Positions 1 through 7,329 of a DNA stretch of 16,738 nucleotides are shown one piece after another (positions within the stretch are counted from its first letter, which is position 1; every line of letters begins with the position of its first letter). The translations under genes and the position numbers were made by a program. The notes beneath the pieces were generated by a model. That model ran no database searches and had not been told where the DNA came from. It saw only the letters and a list, made by a program, of their open reading frames with translations. Source of the DNA: Gemmatimonadota bacterium (lineage in GTDB: Bacteria > Gemmatimonadota > Gemmatimonadetes > Gemmatimonadales > GWC2-71-9). The stretch spans positions 1 through 16,738 of the forward strand of contig QHUQ01000141.1 in NCBI GenBank assembly GCA_003221985.1, written 5' to 3'.

Positions 1-2
1 GC

Positions 3-407
3 ATGAACCGCAAGGGTTTTACGCTCATTGAGCTCTTGATCGTGGTGGTGATCATCGGCATTCTGGCCGCCATCGCGATCCCGAAGTTCGCCAACACCAA
101 GGCGAAGGCGTACATCGCCTCGATGAAGTCGGATCTTCGGAACCTGGTGACCGCCGAGGAAGCGTACTTCGCCGACTCGGTCAAGTACAGCAATACCCAT
201 TCGTGCACCGTACCGCCCACGGCGGGCACCGTGAACTTCTGCGTGACGGTGGGTAACACGCTCGGCGGTCCGACTGTGAACGGTGGTGGGTGGAGCGCGA
301 CGATTACGAACGTCAACCTCACCAACCCCACGGTGACCTGCGCGATCTTCGTGAACACGACGGCCCAAACGCCGGCGACCACGGAAGGCGCGCCCGCCTG
401 CCAGTAA
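3..407 (+). CDS. Type IV pilin-like prepilin
   Basis: Probable major type IV pilin or pseudopilin subunit of 134 aa, exported to the inner membrane, trimmed and N-methylated by prepilin peptidase, then assembled into a fibre. The N-terminus reads MNRKG-FTLIELLIVV: a five-residue positively charged leader, the G/F cleavage site, the conserved Glu at mature position 5 and a hydrophobic helix to about residue 28. The rest is a short globular domain with four cysteines (in HSC, NFC, VTC and the C-terminal PACQ), which could form two disulfides. The helix continuation KFANTKAKAYIASMKSDL followed by an AEEAYFAD segment is very like pilins of Gemmatimonadota. Only two bases precede the ATG, so the ribosome binding site cannot be seen and a longer leader is possible. 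Family is sure; pilin versus minor pseudopilin is not. Confidence 0.9.
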   Translation: MNRKGFTLIELLIVVVIIGILAAIAIPKFANTKAKAYIASMKSDLRNLVTAEEAYFADSVKYSNTHSCTVPPTAGTVNFCVTVGNTLGGPTVNGGGWSATITNVNLTNPTVTCAIFVNTTAQTPATTEGAPACQ

Positions 408-432
408 GCCGCACCTAGCTGCATTGAAGTCT

Positions 433-462
433 CGAGGGCCCCGGAGCGATCCGGGGCCCTCG
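433..462 (+). terminator. Hairpin terminator after the pilin gene
   Basis: A perfect 12-bp inverted repeat, CGAGGGCCCCGG / CCGGGGCCCTCG, flanks a 6-nt loop (AGCGAT) and starts 25 bases after the pilin stop. It is very GC-rich and stable. No T-run follows, so an intrinsic terminator of the usual kind is not certain; this is common in GC-rich genomes. It separates the pilin from the next transcription unit. Confidence 0.7.
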
Positions 463-529
463 TGCGTTCGGGCGCCGATAGCGGGGCGTGTCTTGACACC
501 CTGTCCACTCAAGGCGAAAACCAAGCCTC

Positions 530-556
530 TGTCGATTCGCGTGCCCATCGTTCGTC
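530..556 (+). promoter_or_regulatory. Putative ECF42 promoter upstream of first DoxX gene
   Basis: TGTCGA at 530-535 and CGTC at 553-556 are separated by exactly 17 bases, and the second box is preceded by TT. This matches the ECF42 promoter as I recall it (TGTCGA at -35, CGA/TC at -10). A second copy with the same spacing lies at 1026-1052, and an ECF42-type sigma factor is encoded just downstream. The second box ends 29 bases before the DoxX start codon, a normal leader length. Seen: the two boxes and their spacing. Inferred: recognition by the neighbouring sigma factor. Confidence 0.65.
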
Positions 557-585
557 GTCCCGGTGGACCATAGATAGGGGGATCC

Positions 586-1020
586 ATGGACGTGACAACC
601 ACACGGAGCCTCGTCGCAAGGTGGCCCGCCTTGGCGCCACGTCTGCTCAGCCTCTTCCGCATCATGCTGGCGTTCATTTTCCTTCAGGCCGGCACCATGA
701 AGCTCGTCGCCTTCCCGATCGGGATGCCGCCGAACGGTGGCACAGCCCCACTGTGGTCGGAATTCTGGGTCGCCGGCGTGCTGGAGACGGTCGGGGGCGT
801 ACTGGCGCTCCTCGGCCTGTTCACGCGTCCCGTGGCCTTCATCTTTGCCGGCGAGATGGCGGTGGCCTACTTCCAATTCTTCGCCCCCCAGGGCTTCTGG
901 CCTATCGCGACCCAGGGCGCGCTTCCCGCGATCTGCTGCTTCGCCTGGCTGTACATCTCGGCGGCCGGTGCGGGGCCCTGGAGCCTGGACGCCCGGCGGC
1001 GACGTGACCTACGGACGTAG
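586..1020 (+). CDS. DoxX family membrane protein (copy 1)
   Basis: A 144-aa inner-membrane protein of the DoxX family, small four-helix proteins of poorly defined function that are often tied to redox or thiol stress. Hydrophobic segments lie near residues 20-42, 58-80, 84-104 and 108-130. Family-like motifs include RIMLAFIFLQAG near the N-terminus, a central LLGLFTRPVAF, and GPWSLDA near the C-terminus. The ATG at 586 is chosen because AGGGGG lies just upstream and the sequence before the first helix is short. It is clearly related to the second DoxX gene at 2742-3155, sharing LGLFTRPVAFI and PGPW/AGPWSLDA. It has its own putative ECF42 promoter, which suggests it is a target of the sigma factor encoded downstream. 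Substrate or enzymatic role cannot be told from sequence. Confidence 0.85.
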   Translation: MDVTTTRSLVARWPALAPRLLSLFRIMLAFIFLQAGTMKLVAFPIGMPPNGGTAPLWSEFWVAGVLETVGGVLALLGLFTRPVAFIFAGEMAVAYFQFFAPQGFWPIATQGALPAICCFAWLYISAAGAGPWSLDARRRRDLRT

Positions 1021-1025
1021 CAGCA

Positions 1026-1052
1026 TGTCGATTTCGCGGGGCCCCGTTCGAC
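1026..1052 (+). promoter_or_regulatory. Putative ECF42 promoter upstream of DGPF-sigma operon
   Basis: TGTCGA at 1026-1031, then 17 bases, then CGAC at 1049-1052, again preceded by TT. It is the twin of the element at 530-556 and lies in the 88-bp gap between the first DoxX gene and the DGPF gene, 56 bases before the DGPF start codon. ECF42 operons are generally thought to be autoregulated, so this element would drive DGPF, the sigma factor and the genes after it. The match is by eye and transcription is inferred. Confidence 0.65.
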
Positions 1053-1108
1053 GCGTCCCTAGAACTCGGAAAGCCCGGGTTCAAAACCCAAGACTGAGAG
1101 ACACGACG

Positions 1109-1495
1109 ATGCGATTCATGATGCTGGTGATTCCCAAGGCGTACGAGAATGCACGGGCGGACTTCGTCCCCCCGGCTGACCTGGTCGCGAAGATGACGAA
1201 GTACAACGAGTCCCTGACCAAGGCGGGCGTCCTCCTGAGCCTGGACGGGCTCACTCCACCCGCCAAGGCGGCGCGGGTCAAGTTCGCGGCGGGCACGCCC
1301 AAGGTGGTCGACGGCCCCTTCACTGAGGCGAAGGAAATGGTTGGCGGCTACTGGATGATTCAGGTCAAGTCGAAGGCAGAGGCGGTCGAATGGGCCAAGC
1401 GGGCGCCGATGCTCGACGGCGACGTGATCGAGGTTCGTGAGGTCCAGGACATCTCGGAGTGGCCGGAAGAGGTCCGCAAGGCGGCCGGTCGGTAG
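1109..1495 (+). CDS. YCII-related (DGPF) protein, ECF42 partner
   Basis: A 128-aa soluble protein of the YCII-related/DGPF family, an alpha-beta ferredoxin-like dimer fold. It starts MRFMMLVIPKAYENA and carries the signature VVDGPFTEAKEMVGGYWMIQV at about residues 70-90, which gives the family its name. The C-terminus holds the usual strand (DGDVIEVREVQDISEW). The ATG at 1109 is chosen because homology begins there and GAGAG precedes it; the frame is open further upstream but that part is a shadow of the DoxX gene. Its stop TAG overlaps the GTG start of the sigma factor by one base (TAGTG), so the two are translationally coupled. DGPF proteins are the standard neighbours of ECF42 sigma factors; their biochemical role is not established. 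An enzymatic function is possible but not shown. Confidence 0.9.
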   Translation: MRFMMLVIPKAYENARADFVPPADLVAKMTKYNESLTKAGVLLSLDGLTPPAKAARVKFAAGTPKVVDGPFTEAKEMVGGYWMIQVKSKAEAVEWAKRAPMLDGDVIEVREVQDISEWPEEVRKAAGR

Positions 1496-2745
1496 TGTCC
1501 GACATCCATGCGGCCATCGATGCAGTCTGGCGGATCGAATCCGCCAGGCTCATCGCGGGGCTCGCGCGGATCGTGGGCGACGTCGGTCTCGCGGAGGACC
1601 TGGCGCAGGATGCGCTCGTTGTCGCCCTGGAACAGTGGCCGGCGTCAGGCGTCCCGGACAACCCGGGCGCCTGGCTCATGGCGACGGCGAAGCACCGGGC
1701 CATCGACCACCTGCGCCGCCGCAAGATGCAGGACACCAAGCACCAACATCTGGGCCGCGAGCTCGCGGAACGGCAGGTGAGCCCGGAGGCGGATCTCGCC
1801 GCGGCGCTCGACGATCAGGTCGGCGACGACCTGCTCAGCCTCATCTTCACCGCCTGCCACCCGGTGCTCACGACCGAAGCCCGCGTTGCGCTGACGTTGC
1901 GGCTGCTGGGCGGCCTGACCACGGAAGAAATCGCGCGCGCGTTCCTCGTGCCCAAGGCGACAATCCAGCAGCGCATCGTGCGGGCGAAACGGACGCTCGC
2001 CGCGGCGCGCGTGCCGTTCGAGGTGCCGCGGGGTGCGGAGCTGGCCGCGCGCCTCGACTCGGTGCTCGAAGTCATCTACCTGGTTTTCAACGAAGGCTAC
2101 TCGGCGACAGCGGGCGACGATTGGGTGCGGCCGGCGTTGTGCGAGGACGCGCTGCGCCTGGGCCGCATCCTGGCGGAGCTCGCGCCGGCGGAGCCGGAGG
2201 TCCACGGGCTCGTCGCGCTGCTGGAGATTCAGGCGTCGCGCATTCGCGCGCGCGTGGGACCGGGCGGCGAGCCGATCCTGCTGCTCGATCAGGACCGCGG
2301 CAAGTGGGATCATTTGCTCATCAGCCGAGGGCTGGCGGCACTGGAGCGGGCCGAAGGTTTGGGTGGAACGTACGGACCCTACACGCTGCAGGCGGCGATC
2401 GCCGCCTGTCATGCGCGTGCCCGAACCGCGGAAGAGACGGACTGGACGCGGATCGTGGCGTTGTACGACGGCCTCGCGCAGCTCATGCCCTCGCCGGTGG
2501 TGGAGCTGAACCGCGCGGTGGCCCTCGGGATGGCGTTCGGCCCCGCGGCGGGACTCGAGCTGGTCGATTCGTTGACCACGGACCCGGCGTTGGCGGGTTA
2601 TCATCTGCTGCCGAGTGTGCGCGGCGATCTGCTCGCCAAGCTCGGCCGTTTCGAGGAGGCGCGCGCCGAGTTTACGCGGGCCGCATCGCTCACGCAGAAC
2701 TCCCGCGAGCGGGAGCTGCTCCACAAGAAAAGGGAGGCCCTGTGA
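1495..2745 (+). CDS. ECF42-type RNA polymerase sigma factor with C-terminal TPR-like extension
   Basis: A 416-aa sigma factor, about twice the size of a plain ECF sigma. Region 2 spans about residues 10-85 (EDLAQDALVVALEQWP, then NPGAWLMATAKHRAIDHLRRR). Region 4 spans about residues 118-170, with the helix-turn-helix LTTEEIARAFLVPKATIQQRIVRAK. The long extension (DUF6596 and TPR-like) follows, with the hallmark VIYLVFNEGYSA near residue 190, LCEDALRLGRILAEL, HLLPSVRGDLLAKLGRFEEARAEF and a C-terminal LTQNSRERELL. This layout identifies the ECF42 group. No anti-sigma factor gene is nearby; in this group the extension is held to control activity. The GTG at 1495 is chosen over upstream alternatives because it overlaps the DGPF stop and gives the usual short N-terminus (VSDIHAAIDAVWRIESARL). 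It overlaps the next DoxX gene by four bases (GTGA). Likely targets are the two TGTCGA-N17-CGWC elements upstream. Confidence 0.92.
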   Translation: MSDIHAAIDAVWRIESARLIAGLARIVGDVGLAEDLAQDALVVALEQWPASGVPDNPGAWLMATAKHRAIDHLRRRKMQDTKHQHLGRELAERQVSPEADLAAALDDQVGDDLLSLIFTACHPVLTTEARVALTLRLLGGLTTEEIARAFLVPKATIQQRIVRAKRTLAAARVPFEVPRGAELAARLDSVLEVIYLVFNEGYSATAGDDWVRPALCEDALRLGRILAELAPAEPEVHGLVALLEIQASRIRARVGPGGEPILLLDQDRGKWDHLLISRGLAALERAEGLGGTYGPYTLQAAIAACHARARTAEETDWTRIVALYDGLAQLMPSPVVELNRAVALGMAFGPAAGLELVDSLTTDPALAGYHLLPSVRGDLLAKLGRFEEARAEFTRAASLTQNSRERELLHKKREAL

Positions 2746-3155
2746 AGAAGGAATGGTCGCCGCAGCTGCTCAGCATTCTCAGAATCGTCGTGGCTTTCCT
2801 GTATTTCCAAGTGGGTTCGGCAAAGTGGTTCGCCTTCCCGGCGGCGATCATGCCGGGCGGCGGCACGGCGCCGGTGGGATCGCTGGTGTGGTTCGCGGGG
2901 GTCATCGAGGTCGTCGGGGGCACACTCTTTTTCCTGGGCCTGTTCACCCGTCCCGTGGCGTTCATTCTCTCCGGCGAAATGGCGTTCGCCTACTTCATCG
3001 GCCACGCCGGTAATGGCTTCTGGCCGGTCCTGAATCAGGGAGCGCCGGCCGTCTTCTACTGCTTCACGTTCCTCTATTACTCAGCAGCCGGGCCGGGGCC
3101 ATGGAGCCTCGACGCGCTGCTCGCTCGGCGCCGCACCATTGTTCCGGTCAGCTGA
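2742..3155 (+). CDS. DoxX family membrane protein (copy 2)
   Basis: A 137-aa DoxX-family inner-membrane protein with four predicted helices (about residues 10-28, 45-67, 71-91, 98-118). It shares RIVVAFLYFQVGSAKWFAFP, LGLFTRPVAFI and GPWSLDALLARR with the first DoxX gene and looks like a diverged duplicate, about half identical by eye. It starts with GTG inside the sigma-factor stop (GTGA overlap), preceded by AGGGAGG at 2731-2737, so translation is coupled to the sigma gene. The next gene (MATE) begins on the base after its stop. Two DoxX paralogues bracketing a DGPF-ECF42 pair suggest that membrane redox or stress functions are the output of this regulon. That role is inferred from context. 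Confidence 0.88.
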   Translation: MKKEWSPQLLSILRIVVAFLYFQVGSAKWFAFPAAIMPGGGTAPVGSLVWFAGVIEVVGGTLFFLGLFTRPVAFILSGEMAFAYFIGHAGNGFWPVLNQGAPAVFYCFTFLYYSAAGPGPWSLDALLARRRTIVPVS

Positions 3156-4547
3156 GTGACGGAGACCGTCTCACGCTACGATCGCTCGATCGTCGCAGGG
3201 CCGCTCCGGGCCGCGGTTTGGAAGATCGCGTGGCCGACGATGCTCACGAACGCCATCGGCGGATTGCAGGGGATCGTGGATCACGTGCTGGTCGGCAATC
3301 TCGTCGGCTATAAGGCGAATGCCGCGATCGGCGTGAGTTGGCAGATCTTTCTGGTCGTCATCGTGTTCATTTCGTCCCTGTTCACGGGCATGAGTGTGCT
3401 GGTGGCGCGTTTCGCCGGGGCGGGGGATGCGGAGAAAGTCGACCGCGTCGTCTATCAGGCGTTTCTGACGGCGATCGGCATCTCGCTGCTGGTGATGGCG
3501 CCGGTCGGGTATGTCGCGACGCCCTGGCTCCTCGACCTCGTCAATGCCACGGACGCGGTGAAGGCGGAAGCGCAGCCATACCTCCGCATCTTGTTCGGCT
3601 TCTCGACCGGCATGCTGATCTTCTTCATGTTCAGCGGCGCACTGCGCTCGGCTGGCGACGCGCGGACGCCGATGATGCTCGGTATCGCGATGACCATATT
3701 GAATCTCGTGCTGAACATCGTGCTGATTCGCGGCCTGGGGCCGATCCCGGCCTTTGGCACGCGCGGCTCGGCGATGGGCACGTGCATCACGGCGTGGCTG
3801 CTCGCCGTCTTCGCGCTGTGGAAAATGTGGACCGGGGGTTGGGTCGTCGCGTTTCCGAAGGGACGCGGCCTCGGACCTGACTGGGGAATCATCCGCGAGC
3901 TGTTCCGTTTTGGCCTGCCGACCGGCATTCAGGGAATCGCGATGAACGTCGGCGGCGTGCTGATGCTGTCGTTCATCGGATCGCTGGCACAGAGCGCGGC
4001 CGCGCAGGCCGCATTCGCGGTGTCGTATTCGGAGCTGTTCTCGCTGATCACCTGGACGTCGGTGGGCCTCATGGGATCGGCGGCGGCGGTGGCGGGACAG
4101 AATCTCGGTGCGGGCCATGCGGACCGCGCCGATCAGGCAGTCCACGTCGCGGCAAGGTACGGACTGTCAGTCGCCGCCTTCGTCGGCTTGTTCTTCCTGT
4201 TCTTTCCACGCCAACTGCTCGCGGTCTTCGGGATGCATGATGCGGTCGTCGTGGACGTCGGCGTGCAGCTGCTGCGCGTGCTGAGCGTGTCGGGGCTGTT
4301 CATCACGGTGGCCCTGGCGTACACGGGTGGCCTGCAGGGAACAGGTGATACGAAGAGTCCGTTGTACATCTCGATGATCTCGCAGATTCTTGTGCCGCTG
4401 GGCATCTGCTTTGTGATTCGGCAGACCGGGACGCTCGATCCGATCGACATCTGGCTCGCGATTCTCGCCGGCCACGTAACGCGCTGCGTGCTCAGCGTCT
4501 TGCGATTCCGGCAAGGGAAGTGGCGCACGATCGCGGTGCGCATCTAA
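3156..4547 (+). CDS. MATE family efflux transporter
   Basis: A 463-aa multidrug/toxic-compound antiporter of the MATE family (MOP superfamily), using a Na+ or H+ gradient to export organic compounds from the cytoplasm. Length and the roughly twelve hydrophobic segments fit an intact member. The N-terminal half shows IAWPTMLTNAIGGLQGIVDH and VLVGNLVG, the usual first-helix signature, followed by ISSLFTGMSVLVARFAGAGD and ALRSAGDARTPMMLGI. The second half repeats the pattern (GLPTGIQGIAMNVGG, then AAAVAGQNLGAGHADRADQAV, and TGGLQGTGDTKSPLYISM). The GTG start directly follows the DoxX stop. The ATG of the next gene overlaps its TAA by one base. It probably belongs to the ECF42-driven operon, giving that regulon an efflux arm. 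Substrate is unknown. Confidence 0.9.
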   Translation: MTETVSRYDRSIVAGPLRAAVWKIAWPTMLTNAIGGLQGIVDHVLVGNLVGYKANAAIGVSWQIFLVVIVFISSLFTGMSVLVARFAGAGDAEKVDRVVYQAFLTAIGISLLVMAPVGYVATPWLLDLVNATDAVKAEAQPYLRILFGFSTGMLIFFMFSGALRSAGDARTPMMLGIAMTILNLVLNIVLIRGLGPIPAFGTRGSAMGTCITAWLLAVFALWKMWTGGWVVAFPKGRGLGPDWGIIRELFRFGLPTGIQGIAMNVGGVLMLSFIGSLAQSAAAQAAFAVSYSELFSLITWTSVGLMGSAAAVAGQNLGAGHADRADQAVHVAARYGLSVAAFVGLFFLFFPRQLLAVFGMHDAVVVDVGVQLLRVLSVSGLFITVALAYTGGLQGTGDTKSPLYISMISQILVPLGICFVIRQTGTLDPIDIWLAILAGHVTRCVLSVLRFRQGKWRTIAVRI

Positions 4548-5592
4548 TGAACTATCGCTATGTGATCGTGGGCGGCGGCATGACCGCCGCCGCCGCTGCT
4601 GAGGGGATTCGGAGCCGGGATCCGGACGGCACGATCGGGCTCATCTCGGCGGAGCAACATCCACCCTACGCGCGTCCGCCGCTGTCCAAGGCGCTGTGTC
4701 CTACGACAAGCTGCTGCTCGCGACGGGCGGCACGCCGCGCCGCCTCCCGCTCGAGACGGACGAGATCATCTACTATCGCACCTACGACGACTATCGAAAG
4801 CTCCGTAGGCTCGCGACTGAGAAGCGCCGCTTCGCCGTGCTCGGCGGCGGGTTCATCGGCTCGGAAGTCGCCGCGGCGTTGCGGCTGGTGGGCCGCGACG
4901 TGACGATGGTGGTTCCCGAAGCGGGGATCGGCGCCCGCGTCTTTCCAGCCGACCTGTCGCAATTCCTCGTACAGTATTACCGCGAGCAGGGAGTCGACGT
5001 CCGGACGGGCGAATCGCTGACGGGTCTCACGCGCAGCAAAGATGAGCTGACGCTTGCGACGAAGAGCCGGGAGATCCGCGTGGACGCCGTCGTCGGCGGG
5101 ATCGGCATTCAGCCGAACGTCGATCTCGCCGTCCAGGCGGGTGCGCGCGTCGACAACGGCGTCGTCGTCGATGAGCTGCTGCGCACCAGCGTGCCGGACG
5201 TCTTCGCGGCCGGCGATGTCGCCAATTTCTTCAATCCGGCGCTCGATGCGCGGCTGCGCGTCGAGCACGAGGACAATGCCAACACGATGGGGGCCGCCGC
5301 GGGCCGCGCGATGGCGGGCGACAAGACGCCGTACACGCACCTTCCCTTCTTCTATTCAGACCTGTTTACACTCGGCTACGAGGCGGTCGGGGAGCTGGAC
5401 GCTCGGCTCGAGACCCTCAGCGACTGGAAGCAGCCGTTCCGCGAGGGGGTCATCTACTACCTCAAGGACGGGCGCGTGCGCGGCGTACTGCTCTGGAATA
5501 CGTGGGGGCAGGTGGATGCGGCCCGCGCGCTCATCGCGGACCGGCGTACAGTGCGCGCCGAGCAGCTGCGGGGACGGCTCGCAGCCGCTTAA
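4547..5592 (+). pseudogene. FAD/NAD(P)-dependent oxidoreductase (AIF/BphA4-like), internal deletion with frameshift
   Basis: Two matching parts lie in different frames. Part 1, 4547-4696, reads MNYRYVIVGGGMTAAAAAEG, the FAD-binding dinucleotide fold, and ends HPPYARPPLSKAL. Part 2, from 4696 to the TAA at 5590-5592, begins VSYDKLLLATGGTPRRLP and carries the NAD(P)-binding FAVLGGGFIGSEVAAAL (part residues 46-61), the second FAD motif VPDVFAAGDVANF (about 167-178) and the C-terminal reductase domain (YSDLFTLGYEAVGELDARLE). In intact relatives about 50 residues lie between PPLSKAL and SYDKLLLATGG; here they are joined directly, one frame off, at about 4696-4698. The rest is well conserved, so the lesion is recent or artificial. 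It follows MATE with a one-base overlap (TAATG). Intact, it would move electrons from NAD(P)H through FAD. The gene ends in TTAA shared with the stop of the convergent exonuclease gene. The deletion size is estimated from recall of the family. Confidence 0.8.
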
Positions 5593-6461
5593 TCCGTCAG
5601 AGCGATGCGGCGCGCCCGGTCCCACAGCCCGGGCACCGAAAGCCGGCGTGCGACCTGCTCGAATGCCGGGGTGGGTCCTTGCCAGCGGAGGTCGGCGACC
5701 GTTCCGACCGGCACGTCGGTCCTGAGCGTCGCAAGCGTACGGAACAGCAGCGCCAGCTCGCGATGCTCCTGCAGTGCGGCGGCCAGACGCGCCGCGCCGC
5801 GCACCGGGACTTCCCACTGCTTGGCGTTGACGGGGATCCGCTCGAGGTGCGCGTAGCGTCCCAGCACCGCGCCCGATGCTTTCTCGCCCCATCCTGGAAT
5901 CCCAGGAAATCCGTCCGCGGAGTCACCGACCAGCGCGAGATAATCCGGAATCGATGAAGGCTCCACACCGAATCGCGCCACGACACCGGGCTCGTCGCGC
6001 AGCTCGCGCTTGCGGCGATCGAATTGCACGACGCGCTGTCCCACGACGCACTGGCTCAGATCCTTGTCGGGCGTGCAGATGATGACCTGCTCGACGCCCG
6101 CGGTCTCGGCGGCGAGCCGCGCGGCCGCCGCCAGGGCGTCGTCGGCCTCGAATTCCTCCATCGCCCAGACGACGACGCCCATGGCGCGCAGCGCGTCTTC
6201 CAACGGATGGAACTGCGCCAGCAGCTCCGGCTCGATGCCTGCGCTGGTCTTGTACCCGGCCCACAGGTCGTTCCGGAACGACTCGATGACGTGATCGGTG
6301 GCCACGCCGAGGTGCGTGGCGCCGCCCTCGAGCATCCCGAGCACCGATCCCAGCACACCGATGATGGCGGCGACCTCGCGGCCGTCCTTGTCCTGCTGTT
6401 TCGGCATCGCGTAGAAATGCCGGAACAGCTCGTAGGTGCCGTCGAGGAGATGGACTCTCAA
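5589..6461 (-). CDS. Stand-alone 5'-3' exonuclease (Pol I N-terminal/FEN-like)
   Basis: A 290-aa metal-dependent 5' nuclease of the FEN superfamily, like the N-terminal domain of DNA polymerase I but without a polymerase. Metal-binding acidic residues are visible: D7 in LLDGT, D57 in VATDHVIESFR, E103/E105 and D107/D108 in EEFEADDALA, D132 and D134 in TPDKDLSQ, and D180 and D183 in LVGDSADGFPG. The last sits just before the helix-hairpin-helix IPGWGEKAS (189-197). K71 in GYK fits the conserved lysine. The start is TTG at 6461, which overlaps the TGA of the upstream unknown gene (TTGA), so it is translationally coupled. Length is normal for stand-alone members, which act in flap or RNA-primer removal. 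It is the last gene of a minus-strand group and converges on the oxidoreductase. Confidence 0.9.
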   Translation of the reverse strand: MRVHLLDGTYELFRHFYAMPKQQDKDGREVAAIIGVLGSVLGMLEGGATHLGVATDHVIESFRNDLWAGYKTSAGIEPELLAQFHPLEDALRAMGVVVWAMEEFEADDALAAAARLAAETAGVEQVIICTPDKDLSQCVVGQRVVQFDRRKRELRDEPGVVARFGVEPSSIPDYLALVGDSADGFPGIPGWGEKASGAVLGRYAHLERIPVNAKQWEVPVRGAARLAAALQEHRELALLFRTLATLRTDVPVGTVADLRWQGPTPAFEQVARRLSVPGLWDRARRIALTD

Positions 6462-7320
6462 CGTTGCTGCTGGCGCCGCAAATCGGCCACGAGCTGATCG
6501 CGCAGCGCGCCGATCGCTCGGCCGCGGATGTTGAGGATGCCACCCGGCAGATTATCGAAGCGATAGCGGCGCAGGGTGAGCAGATAGATCCCCGTCCCGC
6601 GGTCGATTGCCGAGGTGAGATCGACCGCCGCTTCGAAGTAATGGTTGGCGTAGAGCTGTTTCGCGGCGACCAGCGTCATACCGGGAAGCTCCGGCGGCGT
6701 GTAGACGACGAGATGCGTCACACTGAGAATCGGCCGGAGATGGGGAAGGACGTCTTCCGACCAAAACAGGATCTCGGCGGCCGCCCCCCCGGCCCGTCGT
6801 AGATCGCCATCGCCGAGTCGCCGCGCGTGCGGTAATCGGTGACGTATTGCACCAGCCGCCGCCGCGCGTAGGCGCTCAGCTGCGCCTGCAGATCGGCCGC
6901 GGGCGCCGACCAATTCATCTGGTCGTGGATGCGACGCATGTCGGTGGCGGGGAGCTTCACCACACAGTCGCCCGGCTTGCAGTCTCGCATCTCGCCGACG
7001 TCGCGGCTGGTGATCGTGACCGCGGCAACATCGCCCTCGTTCGCGGGATTGCTGAAGATGCCGAGCTGGGTGCGATGCGGGGTGCGCAGCGCAGCGGGAA
7101 AGTTGCGCGCGGCGCTCGCCCAGGCATCGCGCGTCATCGTGACCGTGATGATGCCGAACACGGCGACATCGCGGCGGTCACGCGCTTCGAGGACCTTGAC
7201 GACCGGCTCGCCGCGCTCGACCGCCGCGAGCTGCACGCTATCGAATCCGATGCTTTGTTGCAGGAATTCCGTCAGCCTGGGCGGTGCCGTTGTCTGGAGT
7301 AATAGAAGAAGGGGCAGCAT
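6458..7320 (-). pseudogene. Exported protein of unknown function, frameshifted at a G7 run
   Basis: I do not recognise a named family. Part 1 starts with the ATG at 7320 and has a signal peptide (MLPLLLLLQTTAPPRLTEFL); a paired-cysteine segment MRDCKPGDCVVKLPATDMRR lies near residue 105. It reads correctly to YDGPGG, then turns into improbable sequence. The continuation is in the -1 frame: AAAEILFWSEDVLPHLRPIL, through ELPGMTLVAAKQLYANHYFEAAVD, to LVADLRRQQQR at 6461. The switch falls in seven consecutive C on the plus strand (6784-6790), where one more base would restore a single protein of about 287 aa. A sequencing or assembly slip is the simplest reading; phase variation or -1 slippage are alternatives. 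AAGGAGG lies just before the ATG and overlaps the stop of the PLD gene, so the three minus-strand genes form one operon. Confidence 0.75.
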
Positions 7321-7329
7321 GCGCCTCCT

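Noticed and set aside
493..498. TTGACA as a sigma-70 -35 box before the first DoxX
   Set aside because: No acceptable -10 box at 16-18 bases; the ECF-type element downstream fits better.
1437..2741. Long open frame upstream of and fused to the second DoxX
   Set aside because: It lies over the sigma-factor gene in another frame and is Arg/Gly/Ala-rich noise; only the part from GTG 2742 is a real gene.
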